Positions 1-11,959 of a DNA stretch of 64,000 nt are shown here, piece by piece. Position 1 is the first letter of the stretch. Every line of letters begins with the position of its first letter. The notes below the pieces were generated by a model, which searched no databases, was not told the origin of the DNA, and saw only the letters and a list, made by a program, of their open reading frames with translations. A program made the translations under genes and the position numbers. The stretch comes from Eremophila alpestris peregrina (lineage: Eukaryota > Chordata > Aves > Passeriformes > Alaudidae): contig WMCF01000014.1 of the NCBI GenBank assembly GCA_009792885.1, positions 11,055,924 to 11,119,923 of the forward strand, in the 5' to 3' direction.

Positions 1-400
1 CAACCCACCTGAATGGCATGCAGGAACTGTGTGCTCAGTAATTCCAGCACCTCACTGCTGTCTGAACAGCTCTCACAGACATCCTACCAAAAAACAATCT
101 CCTCATTTCTAATTTCATACCTCCACAATTTATTTTTTAAGCTCTTTTCCCTCCCTTCCCTGATGCCAAACTTGGAAACATTGGTTAGGATTTAGGAATG
201 GTTTAAGCAAAAAAAAAACCCACCAAACAATGAAAAAGACAGAAATTCCAAATGATTGCAATAGCATGGCAATGCACAGTGTACTTCAGCTGCAAGTGTA
301 AGATGGATGGTGGGCTACCTGTGAATTTGACAGAGCTGCAGGAGTTCAAGCCATGTGTTCATGCAATCTAAGGGATTTACTCTACTTTACAGTCTTCCAG
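1..400. other. Intergenic, nothing recognised
   Basis: Mixed-composition DNA with a short A-run near 210-219. The only open frame (13-195) is short, resembles no family I know, and lacks any supporting context. No repeat, RNA gene or promoter signal is visible. Confidence 0.6.
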
Positions 401-404
401 CACA

Positions 405-945
405 CAACTGGTGCTGCATCGAAAGAGGTGTGGCCAGCAGTCTGAGGGCGGTGATTCTCCCCCTCTCTGCTCTCATGAGACCCCGCCTGCAGTGCTGCAT
501 CCATCTCTGGGGTCCCCAACACAGGAAGGACACTGACATGCTGGAGCATCTCCAGAGGAGGGCCACAAGAATGATCAGAGGGCCGGAGCACCCCTTCTGT
601 GAAGACAGGCTGAGACAGTTCAGGTTGTTCAGCCTGAAGAAGAAAAGGATCCAGGGAGACTTTAGAGCAGCCTCCCATTACATTAAGGGGGACTTTTTAC
701 AAGGGCATGTAGTTACAGGACAAAGGATAATGGCTGAAAGAGGGTGGGTTTAGATTAGATATCAAGAATAAATTCTTCACTATGAGAGTGATGAGAGACT
801 GGCACAGGCTGCCCAGAGACTGTGGATGCTCCATCCCTAGAAGTGCTCAAAGTCAGTGAAAGGTGTTCCTGCTCATGGCATGGGAGTTGGAACAAGATGA
901 ACTTTAAGGTCCCCTCCAACCCAAACCATTCCACATTTCTATGAT
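405..945 (+). mobile_element. CR1 LINE fragment, 3' end, plus strand
   Basis: This is the 3' end of a chicken-repeat-1 (CR1) non-LTR retrotransposon, a family that copies itself through reverse transcription and is usually truncated at the 5' end. The open frame at 355-753 carries the degenerate C-terminal reverse-transcriptase stretch: 'LSALMRPRLQ' about residues 36-45, 'LEHLQRRATRMIRGPEHP' about 63-80, and 'LFSLKKKRIQGDF' about 91-103. Beyond it lies the typical 3' region ('gatgagagactggcacaggc', then 'ccctccaacccaaaccattc' near 912) and a terminal 'tttctatgat' at about 936. The coding part is broken by small deletions and is not functional. The wording of the 3' region resembles the CR1-B/Y type; the subfamily is from memory and needs a library search. 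The start is approximate. Confidence 0.9.
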
Positions 946-3900
946 CTCCAAAAGCTCAGGTGCATTGAGAAAGTGTGTTTAAATGCTGAAGGAATGTATA
1001 AATAAAAATTCCAGAAAAGCTATTATCCTCAGAAACAAAGGGAGAGATACAAAGAATGCAGACAAATGGTGAAACTGCATCAGCTCTTGGTTGTGCGTAG
1101 CAGAGGATGAATCGAATGTGTCGATAAACTAAAACACTGACTCATTAAAACCCAGCATAAAATTCAAGTGGCTTATCCAGGAAGATAACTGATGGAAGAC
1201 ATTGATTAAAAAAATATGCTCAGTGCATATGGAGGATGAAAATCAGAGCTTTCTCCCACTATACTCTGGTAGTATTCAGCAGAAGCAATTTGAAATTTTA
1301 CATGGCATTGCTACAAACAACAGTGGGTGATCCATAGAGCTGAAGGAGGACTCTTGGAAACCCACACAGCAAAGAACTCTTATCCCTTCAGGGGAGGCAG
1401 GACTTAAGGGTCCAAAGCACAGCCTAATTTATGTATTCTAGGATGATGCTGCTGACTCTCACCCAAAACCTCGGGGTATTGCAGGCCTACGTGACCTACA
1501 TGGGCCACATGTTCACTAGCTCTCAAATAAAAGGGCAAGGGTGGTTTCCAGCATTTTCAGTATTACAAGCCTTGGTGATCCTCAGGAACACACTTATCCA
1601 TTTATCTCACCCAGGTGATTTGCATCCACAGGCTGAAGTCGCTGAAGTTTTCGCCACCACCCCAGTTGCGCAAGCACAACCCAAGGAATGATTACTGATT
1701 CTAAATTGTGTTATTTAGAACAAAAAATGATGCAATTACTTGGCATGATGGACAAGGCCAACAGGGCACCAGTCAAGCAAATTTTTGGAAGAGTTTCAAC
1801 ATCTGATGTGTCTTGGAAAACATTCTTGCTGCGTGGGACTCGATAACCAGCAGGACAATTAATGGTGCTTGGAAAGTCACACAGAAGGAGCACACTTGCA
1901 GATCAGAGGGTCTGAGGAAGAAGGTGATGGTGCAGCTCAGAGAGTAAGTCTTGGATAAAAACTGCATTTGATGAAAGAAAAGAGATGGCTATTTAAGAGT
2001 TACCTGAGGCTGAACCCACTAAAGTAGAGCAGAAGAAGAAGAGAGAAGGCATCACAAATGTGGAATGACAGTGAAAAGTTAAAAATCTTTCTAAATTGTT
2101 ATAGAAGACCCATAGCTAATTCTCTTTAGAAATAGATCTGAACATAAACTGAAAGTTGAATATAAAGATTACCAGTGTTATTGCAGTTCATCATGAAATG
2201 TATAAAACACAAAAAGCAAACAAAGTCATTGACTTCATGGGGGATTTTTTAGGAACCCACAGACCCACTGGATTTGCCTTTCCTATTTTAAGTGGAATTC
2301 AATCTGAAACTATTTTGCTTCGATTTTCCTACACCATCTGTCCCTGATGATGACCCAGATGAACCTTTATTGCCATCCTACATCAGCACCCAGTAGTTTT
2401 TATGGTATCTTTCCCATCTGTCTGCAATATGTGCATACATTTCTTTCAGGTACATTATTACTGCCCTGTATTTATTCTTGTGTCATTTCATCAGCTTATA
2501 ATTAACCATTGTGTTCACACTATCTTTTATTTCAATATATTTCTATGGTGATAAATGTGTATGGGATGCATTAGGGAGTTTGGTGAAAGGAGTTAAAATA
2601 TATTTCCCTTACATCCTGGGGAAATAACAGTTTGCCAGTGGTGGCTTTGCTATTATGAATCTCTCTTAAGAAGGTGTGTTTGTGCATCAGGACAGGGGCT
2701 GGGGAAGAGTGCTCTATCCTAATCCCAGCACAACCCACCCTTACCCAGCACTCTCATTCACCTCTTCCTCCTAAACTATAATTATTTAAAATGTCTGGAA
2801 ATGTTGGCGCTGTGGGAGAAAGGAAGATCTCATGTGCTTTTCCTGTCTCCTTCCCTATTTGGATGTGAAGGGAGAAAATTGAAAGCCACAGTAGTTACTT
2901 GTTTAAAAAAAAATAAATCTTTTATTTATTTCCTGAACAGTGTGTACTGTATTCTGTTGATTTAGCAGTGCTGTATAAAATAACATACTAATGTAATTCA
3001 GGGGTATTTTTGGTCACTAAATAAAGGAAGGGCAAATAAAATCCTGAAAATAGAAAGTATAATGGGGTTTGTATATATAAAAAAAAAAGCAAGGGTATTT
3101 TATAGAAAGCTAATAATATAGCCACTGTAAACCCTCAGGTTTCTATGGAAAAATTCTGGAAAATCAGGATGAGGCTCACAGGTGCCTCTGTGTGCTTTTG
3201 TGTGTTGTTAATATTGTAGTTAGTGCAGCATCATATTAAGAATCAGCATTAAATTTCAGCTGTGTCATATAGGAATTGGAGTCACAATATAACAGGATTT
3301 TGAAAAAAAGTAACTCAGTTTGATGTGGTAATCATAAAAAATAATAACTGAACATGCAGCAGGAATGTCTAATTTCAAACCATATTATAAATACCTCTTT
3401 AGTGACTATACTGTGATAGTGTGTTTCACACAGTTGTTTTTTAATTTTTTTCCTAAAATTTCTCCTTATTTCTGTATTATGCCAAAGGCTTAGGTATAGA
3501 GGGGAAAAAAAGTGTGAATATTTTCTCAAAACCACTTTTTGCTGGTGGCTTTGACATCTATAGCCAACAGGCCAGTGAAACTGGATTATGTCAGGAGGAT
3601 AAGGAAGGAGATTCTCCTGAGAGCTTAGGACCCAACACACCTACTGTTTGGCAAAAATGTGAATATTTAGTGAAAAATAAAAATGAAAAACATCAATAAA
3701 TAGAGGATCTTAGGAGCTGTTTCAATAAAGGCAGCTCATCTAGCTGCCAAGATTCCAGTAGAATCTTCATCATGCATATGGCCTAAGTAGTGACAGTCCC
3801 AGCTGCAAACACAATGAGGGGCACATGAAAAAGACTAACACAGCGAGTCAGGAGAGCTTTCAAAGCCAGGTAGAACATTTTGAGGTGTATAAAAGGGGGT

Positions 3901-4074
3901 GGTGAACCTGATAGGAATAAAAATGATGACTATGTTGGTTTGGTAGTTACAGTAAAATTTTTGAATATGCTTTCAGAAGAATCTCAGAATATAATTGTAG
4001 CACCTGAACAAGAAAATCAACAGCTGGAAAACTGGGTAAGTCAAGATCAGAGTTTTAAATAATATGATTTTTAC
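946..4074. other. AT-rich intergenic DNA
   Basis: About 3.1 kb without a recognisable gene or transposon. Small items seen: a perfect octamer ATTTGCAT at 1618-1625 (POU-type site, may be chance), an 8-bp stem (2911-2918 with 2924-2931) in A/T-rich sequence, and long A/T-rich runs at 2900-3110. Open frames at 1431-1691 and 3332-3640 match nothing I know and have no splice or start context. Confidence 0.55.
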
Positions 4075-4077
4075 ACC

Positions 4078-4109
<32 letters not shown>

Positions 4110-4220
4110 AACAAACAAACAAACAAAAGACCCATAAAAACAAAAAAAACCCTAAAACAAAAAATACACCCCAAAACCAACCAACCAAACAACAACAAAC
4201 CCAAATAAACCCCACACACA
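4075..4220 (+). repeat. C/A-rich low-complexity tract
   Basis: About 145 bases almost free of G and T on the plus strand: (AAAAC)n, then (CAAA)n, (CCAA)n and CCC-A mixtures. Its minus-strand reading is G/T-rich and produces spurious W/F/G/V-rich open frames (3973-4246), which are not genes. It is one of about a dozen such islands in the window. Confidence 0.9.
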
Positions 4221-4849
4221 ATTTTCAGATGCCAAATTAAGGCCACTATACATATTGGCTTTAATACTTACATGGCCAACTAAATTTGAAAAATTGAACC
4301 TTCCAGACGAAGCACATCAGACTGCTACTTTAACAATGGTCTAAAAAAGGCAGGCTCCCTTTCTCTCTTTTAGAAAACTTAACTGGAACAAAAATCAAAA
4401 TGGCTTTACCCATTAAGGCAATGTGTTTCATGAGGGAGCGTAAGCATGGGGAGGAGGGACAAAGTAAGTGTCCCTACGTAACTGGAGCCAAACAATGTCA
4501 CTCCTAAGAAAACAAGTGTTACTGAATTTTCAGTAGCACTTTAGGAAGGCAAGACCTTGAGAATAATTACTTTTGATAGTTTTATTCCCTAAGCAAGCAA
4601 GAATTAAAACACAAAAATAACACTGAGCAGTCTTTTAACTTTTTTTCTTTCCTCTCTACTTGCTAAACCAAATTTTGAGAACAAACCATGGGACAAGAAA
4701 CCTTTGGTGAAACCCCAGATGCAGCACTTGACACTTGTAAGGAAAGCAAAAGGGAATGCCAGAAGCTTGGCTTCCCTTGCACCTGGGGGAAGTTTGAAAC
4801 CAAGTTTGTCATTTTTCAGAAAGGTGCTCCAGCTGTCAGACTAGGCAGC
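4221..4849. other. Intergenic, nothing recognised
   Basis: Non-repetitive DNA between a simple tract and a CR1 fragment. The frame from 4688 runs into the CR1 and is a chance frame. No RNA or promoter feature supported. Confidence 0.5.
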
Positions 4850-4854
4850 CAGGA

Positions 4855-5265
4855 GAGACAGCCATGTCCTGGGGTGTATCAGGCACAGCCTCACCAGCTG
4901 GGCAAGATAGGGGATTGTCCTGCTCTGCTCTGGGGCAGCCTCACCTCGAGTGCTGGGGGCAGCTTTGGGCACCACAATATGAAAAAGACATGAAACTGTT
5001 AGAGAGTGTCCAAAGAGGAGAAATGAGGATTGGTGAAGGGCCCTGAGGCAAAGCCAAATTAGCAATGGCTGAGGCCACTTGGTCTGCTCAGCCTGGAGAA
5101 GAGGAGACTGAGGGGAGACCTCATTGCACTCTGCAGCTTCCTCGTGAGGGGAAGCAGAGGGGCAGGTGTCAATCTCTTCTCTCTGGTGACCAATGACAGG
5201 ATTCAAGGAAATGGCACAAAGCTAAGTCAGGGGAGGTTTAGGTCAGGTATCAGGAAAACAGGCAC
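4855..5265 (+). mobile_element. CR1 LINE fragment, plus strand, both ends missing
   Basis: An internal CR1 fragment of a different type from the copy at 405-945. Recognisable stretches are 'gggcaccacaatatgaaaaa' near 4973, 'cactctgcagcttcctcgtg' near 5126, 'caatctcttctctctggtga' near 5170 and 'ggggaggtttaggtcaggta' near 5230, which follow the order of the 3' half of a CR1 element of the CR1-F/H kind (family assignment from memory). The match fades at about 5260, before the usual 3' end, so the element has lost its 3' tail as well as its 5' part. Stop codons and deletions leave no usable reading frame. Confidence 0.8.
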
Positions 5266-5739
5266 GAGTAGGCAAATAAAGCTCCCCCTGCTCCAATAGC
5301 AGGCGTCCAATAGAGACAGATTCTGGCATTATGCAATAAATACACTCCCTTCAGGAATGATGTCAAATATTTTGAATATTCTGCCAGGCAGAGCATAACT
5401 GAGGGGAGCTTGCCAATTTATCTCTGCTACTTTTAAAATAACTTGCTCTGGAAGTTCCCAAAGCCTTTTCACTCTCTAACTCCAGGACTATGTGAAATAA
5501 AATCAGGGTTTTTTTATTCATTACTGATTTTCCATCAGAGATAATTAACTTCATAACCTCCCCAAGCCTTGCATGCATGTGTGTGTGTGTCTTTTCTCCT
5601 CATAAGCCAACATCTTTGATACATAGATAATTTATGAAAACAGAGTAGACGCTTTTTAATAATTAAGTAATAGATAATAGGAGGGGACTTTTTCCAACAA
5701 TGTACAGTGGCTTTGAAGTAGAATATAGCTCTGAAAGGT
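5266..5739. other. Intergenic with short TG microsatellite
   Basis: No gene seen. A (TG)n run of 13 bases lies at 5578-5590, preceded by 'gcatgca' at 5571. Short microsatellites of this kind are common and often length-polymorphic. Confidence 0.6.
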
Positions 5740-6330
5740 TAGTGGCTGTGGATAAATTACATTTCAAAAAAGAAAACCTGAAGAAAGCCGCTACACTTAC
5801 ACTGTATTATTAAGTAAATTAAAACACTGAAAAGGTTCTTTTCATTTTGCAATGCGTGCACTTCATTGCAGTAACATGTGAGCAGTAGTCCTGTGGCAAA
5901 AAGCCAATTGACTGAACCAGAGTAAATCACATAGCATCAACACGGCCCATTCTCCCTAAATTACAGGGCAAACAATAACACAGGTAAAATTAGCCCCGGC
6001 TGTAATTATAGAGCAGAATTGTGCCGAGGACGCAGAATGATAAACGGCAAATGCAGAGTGTGTTGTGTCATATCATGTAATCTCTCCTGCTGCAGAGTTG
6101 AAAAACAAAGGGAGAGTTGTGCCTTGTTTGTCTAACATGCTCTATATCACAAATTAGAAATCCTTCCTAATTAAGATATTGTTAAATTTTCTTTGTTAAC
6201 AATTTTTTAACAATGTTAATTAGTGATCATTGATGACATTTTAACAATGTTAATTAGTGATCATTGTTCATCTAACAAACCATTAGGGTGATTTGCGCTG
6301 CAGTTCTCAGGCGCAGAAATGCATCCCAGA
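5740..6330. promoter_or_regulatory. Candidate conserved noncoding element
   Basis: A non-repetitive, AT-rich, high-complexity block with many homeodomain-type cores (TAATTA or ATTA) and TTAACAAT motifs, no open frame and no transposon similarity. This texture is what vertebrate developmental enhancers often look like, but conservation cannot be seen here. It contains a duplicated 28-bp module (6205-6232 and 6239-6266). Alternative: ordinary unique AT-rich DNA. Confidence 0.4.
6205..6266. repeat. Tandem duplication of a 28-bp module
   Basis: Bases 6205-6232 and 6239-6266 are identical over 28 bp with a 34-bp period. Each copy holds TTAACAAT, TTAATTAG and the palindrome TGATCA, so the duplication doubles a possible homeodomain site. 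Confidence 0.9.
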
Positions 6331-7089
6331 GCCTTCCTGCCTTTTTACCCCCAGGCTGCTTGAGCCCAGGGAGGGCATCTGGGAATGCTAATGCAATACG
6401 TAGCCACTCATTTAGCAGAAGCATTGCAAGGAAAATCATGTCTGGCTTATGAACGTTTAATAGTTTGAAACAGCTGTAGCCTCACAAGGGTGTTCTCATC
6501 ATACAAGTGCTCCATGAGGTCACTCAGGCCATTTTTACACTAATGTAATATAATACAGTTCTAGAGGCACACAGACATTCATTTCCCACTATTCCATTAA
6601 TTCTCATCTAGCTGTGCAGTTGGCAGTGGCTCTCAGAGGCCTGAGGTTGTGGTGTCATCTAACTCCAGCCATTTTCTGGTCTATGTGCTGGTGACAGCAG
6701 TAGCAGCAGCGCCTGCTGTGACTCATGTCCCTGATGCCTTTGTGAAAACTGGGACCAAAAACATCAGAACAAGAAGCACTGTCACATTTACAATGCCATC
6801 TTTGGGAGTTGCAATATCACTTTGATTTGTAAGAAATGTCCCTGAGAAAGAAGGATGTTAGCAACAAGCGCTCTGAAGGAGCTTGAGAAATCAGCTTGTC
6901 AGTTAGACCACAGGAGCGCAGAAATTGGACTGCATTTCCTGGCAGAGACAAGTGGAGGGCTACAGGCTCTGACAGATGTCAGGCTCCATGCACGCTTCCT
7001 CTCCACAGTGGTCAAAGCATTATCTCTGGCTGGAGCCAAAAGACCTCTCTCCTACCCGAGAACTTCAGGGGAAGTTGGGTTAAATGCTA
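6331..7089. other. Intergenic, nothing recognised
   Basis: Mixed sequence with a short AGC-rich patch ('gcagtagcagcagc') near 6698. Open frames at 6855-7100 and 6896-7090 overlap in different frames and resemble no family. Confidence 0.5.
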
Positions 7090-7500
7090 GTTCAATTTAA
7101 AAAAACAAACAAGCAAACAAAAAACAGACTTGCACTAAGGAAAACAGGCAGTGGGATAATATTGCTTGAGACACCTCCTGCTGTTGTCCTGCTGCCAGTG
7201 ATAGCAGCAATCAGAGGGGCAATCAGAGGCAGGGCCACCACACAAGCACTGGGCAGTGACACCATCGGGGCACCAGCAGCCATCTGTGTTATCACTGTGC
7301 CTCTGCTCCAGATAAGGGCAGACAGCCTGGGTGATGAGACACTGGCACGTGGTGTACACCAGTGCCCCTACAGTGAGTGCTGATGGTGGACCACCAGAGT
7401 ATCTGCGCACTCTGGAAGGCCCTCAGCATGGATTTTGCTGCTGGGGGTGTTACCATGCTTACCACAGTGCTTAGCAAGAGACCCAAATGCACTTCTCTGT
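7090..7500. other. G+C-rich segment of unknown origin
   Basis: It begins with a C/A-rich tract at 7099-7125 and continues as about 370 bases clearly richer in G+C than the surroundings. Three frames stay open (7084-7383 plus, 7135-7410 minus and 7292-7492 minus). The 7135-7410 minus frame is cysteine-rich, but I recognise no domain. It could be a decayed transposon or pseudogene fragment, or local composition only. No function is claimed. Confidence 0.4.
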
Positions 7501-9790
7501 GAGCCTTGCCCCAGAAAACATGCTTGAGTCCTGCTGCATTACAATTTCATTTCCCATTTTATATTTCTTTATAGGCATGAATACCTGCTGTCCACTCATA
7601 GCTCAGTTACATAATTTATCCATCTTTTCTTCATGCTTGTAGTTTATTCCCTCTGTTATATGAGCACTGAATTGTTTGCATGCTGCTATACATAAATGTT
7701 TCTGCAGAAAATGGTAGATGAAAATGAGTGCCAGAACCCACACAACAAGTTCGAAATGTTAACTGCAGATTTGGAAAATCATTGTTAATGCAGGGCTGAT
7801 ATAACAGACGTGTTCTTGCATTGTCCAGATTAGTGTATGGCATTGGTATGATTAGATTATAAGAGTGAGCAATTAATCCCTCCTTTTCCTGATTCTTACT
7901 GACAAAATTGGAGTGTAAACTAACACTAACCTACTCGTTTCCAGCTACATTCTCATGAATATACATGCATCAGTCCATCAAATTTACGTTTATAAAATGC
8001 CCTTCATCCAAGGGCCTCAGAATGCAAGAGGCAATCAATACAAAAATAAAATTGTTAAGCTTGATTTGGTAAGAAAATTAATCTAGAAATTCCAGGATTT
8101 TCTACTGGCACTTTCTACAGCTGGAGCTGAATAGGATATGCCTGAGTTATGTCTTTCACCTCCCCACTTGGTCTTGTGGTTTGTGTACAAATCCAAGTGC
8201 TGATAGAAGCAAAGGATTAGTAGCACTTGTTAGGATAAGGCTCTGTACCTGTTTTTGCAGCAAAGTAGTGCTCTTTTCCCCCACTGTTTCCTGGGAATGG
8301 CCACAGGGAAAGGCTGGGAAGCTGCTTGCCTCACTGTGTGTGGAAATCAGACACCAATCCTTGGAGAAGAAGCCGAATGTGCTATTTGTTATGAAAGTGG
8401 AATGTTCCCAGTTTTCCAAGTCAAGAACCCACAACTGGGAACCTAAAATCACATTTTAAAGAGGAAATTCATTTCAATGCAGGAGGACTCATCTATGGCA
8501 GGTTGGGGCAGAAGTGTCTAATTTTAAACATCCGCATTTGGTGAAGTGAGAGAGGGAACTGATAAAAGCTTGCTTGTATTTCTAGGGACCTTTTTGTCAC
8601 TGGAAATTTTATTACTGTTTGTATTATGGATTGTGATTGTCAGACCCAGATATGAAAGTCAAAATATATTTTGACTTTCATGGGAGCAGATGGAAATTGT
8701 AAACTGATTTTCACCTTTCAAAAATGACCAGTCTCATTGCTAAATTTGATTAATTTGTTCTGTTGTTATGACTTCACTGTGTTCTAGATTCCAAGTAACT
8801 GTGATTTCTTTTTCTGAAACAAAAGTAGGTATCCCTAAGGGAAAGTGTAAATGTTTTGTGAAGATGATGCTGACAATATGCTAGCTGTGGGGGAGTGGGC
8901 TATAATTAGAGACCCATTTGTACCCAGTAATTTTCTGTTATCATTTGTAAGTGACAGTAAAGTGTGCTGCATTTCCACCATCCTGTGGATTTACAGATTC
9001 ACTAATTCCATGAGTCTTCACACTCCTCAAGTAAATTTTTTCTGGCATCATGATGTGACTGATTTCTAAGGAGAATATTCCCAAGAGCCCAGCAGAAACA
9101 CAGGACACCTCAGCAGTAGAAAAAGGCTAAAAATTCTCTTTGTGCTCAGACTATCTGACTTGGCCAGCCAGAAGTCACCAGTAAGCATTACCTACACAGC
9201 ACCTCTATGACCACTGTCTTGTGTTGGAGTATTAAACCAATATTGCTGATATTAGGCAAAGGCAGCAACAAAAGGTGGTAAGCAAAGGAAGAAAAAAGTT
9301 CCTCAGTGTTTGATCTGCTTCTTTTGTATTTCATCGTGTACACCTGCTCCTGAAACCTCAGGACTCTCTTCCTAAGGTTTAGAGATTCCTGAGTCTGAAG
9401 GGGTTGAAGACCAGAACAAGGGAACATCCTTTATTTTTTGCCCCAGTATATCTATCTCCTCCATTTATCTGCCTTTACAAAAGAAAGACAAATACCATCT
9501 ATGCAGACATGCTTTTTTTTGAGGTTACACTCAAGACTGCTGATGCAGACTGGGAGAGATCTACTGGATCTAGGTATTTTAGTGACTTGAGCTGCATGGA
9601 TGTAGTGGTGGAAATGTAACACCAGTCAGTACTAGTTAAATACCATCAGTTGCAGACAGGTTGTTGGCTGGCAGGATGAATTGAAGTTTCTCCTGACACC
9701 TTCAATTCCACTGGGCATGGCTGTTATGCACTTTCATACAAAACATCCAACTAAACTGGAATTAGTTGCTTTCACTCAAACATAACAAGC
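7501..9790. other. AT-rich intergenic DNA
   Basis: No gene, transposon or RNA recognised in about 2.3 kb. A short near-dyad 'aaaatatattttgacttt' lies near 8661, next to a repeated 'gactttca'. Open frames at 8156-8459 occur on both strands and are typical chance frames. Confidence 0.5.
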
Positions 9791-9882
9791 CATTCAAAAA
9801 ATTAATAAAAACAAAACCAAATCCAACAAACTATAAAACACCAGAGAAACCCACCAAATCCCAAAAAAAACCAACCCAAAAT
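9791..9882 (+). repeat. C/A-rich low-complexity tract
   Basis: About 90 bases dominated by A and C (AAAAC, CCAAA and CCCAAA units) with almost no G. It has the same character as the tracts at 4075, 31124 and 63251. Confidence 0.85.
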
Positions 9883-10429
9883 ATGCTGGTGCAAGTGACT
9901 TGCACATTGCAGTAGTTCGTGATAAATCTTACATTCTTGATCATTCTCCAGCTGGAGCATAAGGAAGAAAGCACAGGAAAAATGTGGCATTTAGATCCAC
10001 ATCACAGGGAGAAATGCTGATAAATGGTCAAGAAAATACCAGTAGATGTGTGTATTTGTTTTCTTAAGCAGAGATAGATGAATAGTGTAATGTAAGAAAT
10101 CTATAGCCGCTATTTTCTGTTTGGACAGAGAGCTACATCTCCCTCTGAATTCAATTCTTTAATCAGTGGAAACTGTACCTCATAGCACAAACAAAATATG
10201 TTGTTCTATGTTTTTGTATTTAATGCCAGATACATAAAATCTCTGAAATATAAGAAACCAACTTGAAACATACAGTTGTGTTGTTTGCTCTCCCCTGCTC
10301 TTTCTTCTTTCTTGGCTTTGAAGGCTGCTGCTTGGGAAAGCACATGGAGCATTCCTTCTGAATGAAATACCACTATTTTATATTGTATGAATTTATGACT
10401 GGATAATTATGTTCTAATTCCTCCCAAGT
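9883..10429. other. Intergenic, nothing recognised
   Basis: AT-rich unique DNA with no supported feature. Confidence 0.55.
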
Positions 10430-10745
10430 GGCCCTCTCCAGTTCTTTTCTCTTCTGCTCTGCTCCAGCTCCCTGAGCTTCACTACACTTTTCCTCCCAGC
10501 TTTCACTCTTATTTCTTCACCAGTTTTTATCTCTTCAGATACTACCACTACTTTGTTCACCCTTCCTGATTTCTAAGTGTCCCACCTTATAGCCCTTCCT
10601 CCATGCATGATGCCTCCTCTTCACCACATCTTTCCCTGGATTGTTTCCATCTTCCTCCTTCTCTCTCCCTGTTGCCCTGTGGTCTTTCTTGCTCTGCTTA
10701 TTTCTTCTTTCTTCCCACAAGTTTCCTTTCTTCTGCTCTCATGCA
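10430..10745 (+). repeat. Pyrimidine-skewed tract
   Basis: The plus strand is strongly C/T-rich (many CTTCT, CTCC and TTTCTT runs), giving spurious open frames on both strands (10535-10720 minus, 10577-10795 plus). It is a compositional feature, not a gene. It is the opposite skew to the 35840-36640 segment. Confidence 0.7.
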
Positions 10746-11249
10746 TGAGATGTAGCAAGAGACCACCTGTCTTATCAGGAAGGCAGGTATTTTAGGAAGG
10801 CCCTAGTTAGCTTTATTGCCCATGGGCTGGTGGCAGGCAGCCCATAGTAGGCTTTACAAAGATAGAAAATTAAAATGTAGCATGGAAATATTCAGTCCAT
10901 CATGTTACTATGCAAAGTGTCATCTAGTGGCTCATCTTATCAAGAAAATTGCCCAGCACCATCACAGTTTTCTTCGGTCTTTACAGTCTGGCCATTGCCT
11001 CATTTTCAGTCAGGAAGGATTTTCTTAAACAATAAAACTATCCATAATGAGTCTGCTCTCTAAATTATACTCAGGCATGCAATCTCTCACTCTAATTTTG
11101 AAACCTGATTGCCCAAACGAAGGCACCCAGTTCTAAATTAAAATTTTCAGGCAGGCATTTAGGCACCCAAATACCCATTTTATTTCCCTAAGTGCTGATC
11201 TGAGCACTCTAATACAGCAGGTGAATGGGCACCCTCACCTAACCTGCAG
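10746..11249. other. Intergenic, nothing recognised
   Basis: Unique DNA without a recognisable feature. Confidence 0.5.
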
Positions 11250-11750
11250 AGTTAGCAGCGTTGTTCTTCCTCACTGAATGCCACTGCAGTGATGTTCACT
11301 GTCCTGTGCCACCAGCACCCTCCGCTGTGAAACTGCTGCTGCTCCAGCAGGGACCATCGCTTGGCTGGGTGCTGGAGACCCGTCCCTGTGCAGCATCCCA
11401 CTTTCCCTCACAGGGACGGGCCATGCCGCAGACCTCGGGGCTGTTTGACAGCAACAGGACACACTAGAAGGTGACTGGAAAACAACAGGAGCGCTTCTGG
11501 CTTTGCAGCAAAGTTGCCAGCTCTGGGGGCAGCCGCTGAGTCCCACAGCCCCTGGGAGATGATGCTCACAGCATCACCTAGGAGCGGCACTTAGCACCTG
11601 GACTTGGGGTCTGTCGCCTGTAGGAATGCTTCTGTGCTTCCAGCACCTCCCCAGCCAATGCAATAACCTCTCGAGCACCAGCTGCTTTGCAAATGAAATC
11701 TGAACACCCCTAGCGTGCCACTGCTCCCGCTGGACTCCAAAGGGGATTGC
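11250..11750. other. G+C-elevated flank of the CpG-dense core
   Basis: G+C rises across this stretch. Several frames stay open on both strands (11261-11546 and others), as expected from low stop-codon density in G+C-rich DNA. No domain is recognised. Confidence 0.5.
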
Positions 11751-11754
11751 AAGA

Positions 11755-11955
11755 CACGGCGGTGTCTGGTGCCGGTGGAAGGCAGGAGAGCTCGGCTGAG
11801 CCCTGCGGAGCCGGGCAGGCCCCGGCGGGCCCGGGATGTTCCGAGGTGCCCCGGAGCAGCCCCAGAATGACGCTCCGGAGCACACGGGCCGCACGCAGCA
11901 GCTCCCGGCCCCGCACAATGCAGCGGGAGATACGCAGGCGGCCGTGCCGGGGGAG
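11755..11955. promoter_or_regulatory. Small CpG-dense island
   Basis: By hand count about 23 CpG dinucleotides fall within about 200 bp, while most of the window has only scattered ones. Such islands in birds usually mark promoters or CpG-rich enhancers of developmental genes and stay unmethylated. No TATA box or coding exon is visible. Open frames crossing it (11574-12128, 11591-12004 and 11710-11958 on the minus strand, 11747-11983 on the plus) overlap each other in different frames and match nothing known. It is flanked directly by an AT-rich candidate conserved element on the right. Alternatives: noncoding-RNA promoter, G+C-biased conversion hot spot. Confidence 0.55.
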
Positions 11956-11959
11956 CAAT

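Noticed and set aside
3973..4246. Hydrophobic minus-strand frames as a membrane protein
   Set aside because: They are translations of a G/T-rich simple tract and give low-complexity F/G/V/W/L runs.
7135..7410. Cysteine-rich minus-strand frame as a secreted peptide
   Set aside because: No signal peptide, no known cysteine spacing, and it lies in a composition-biased patch open in other frames.
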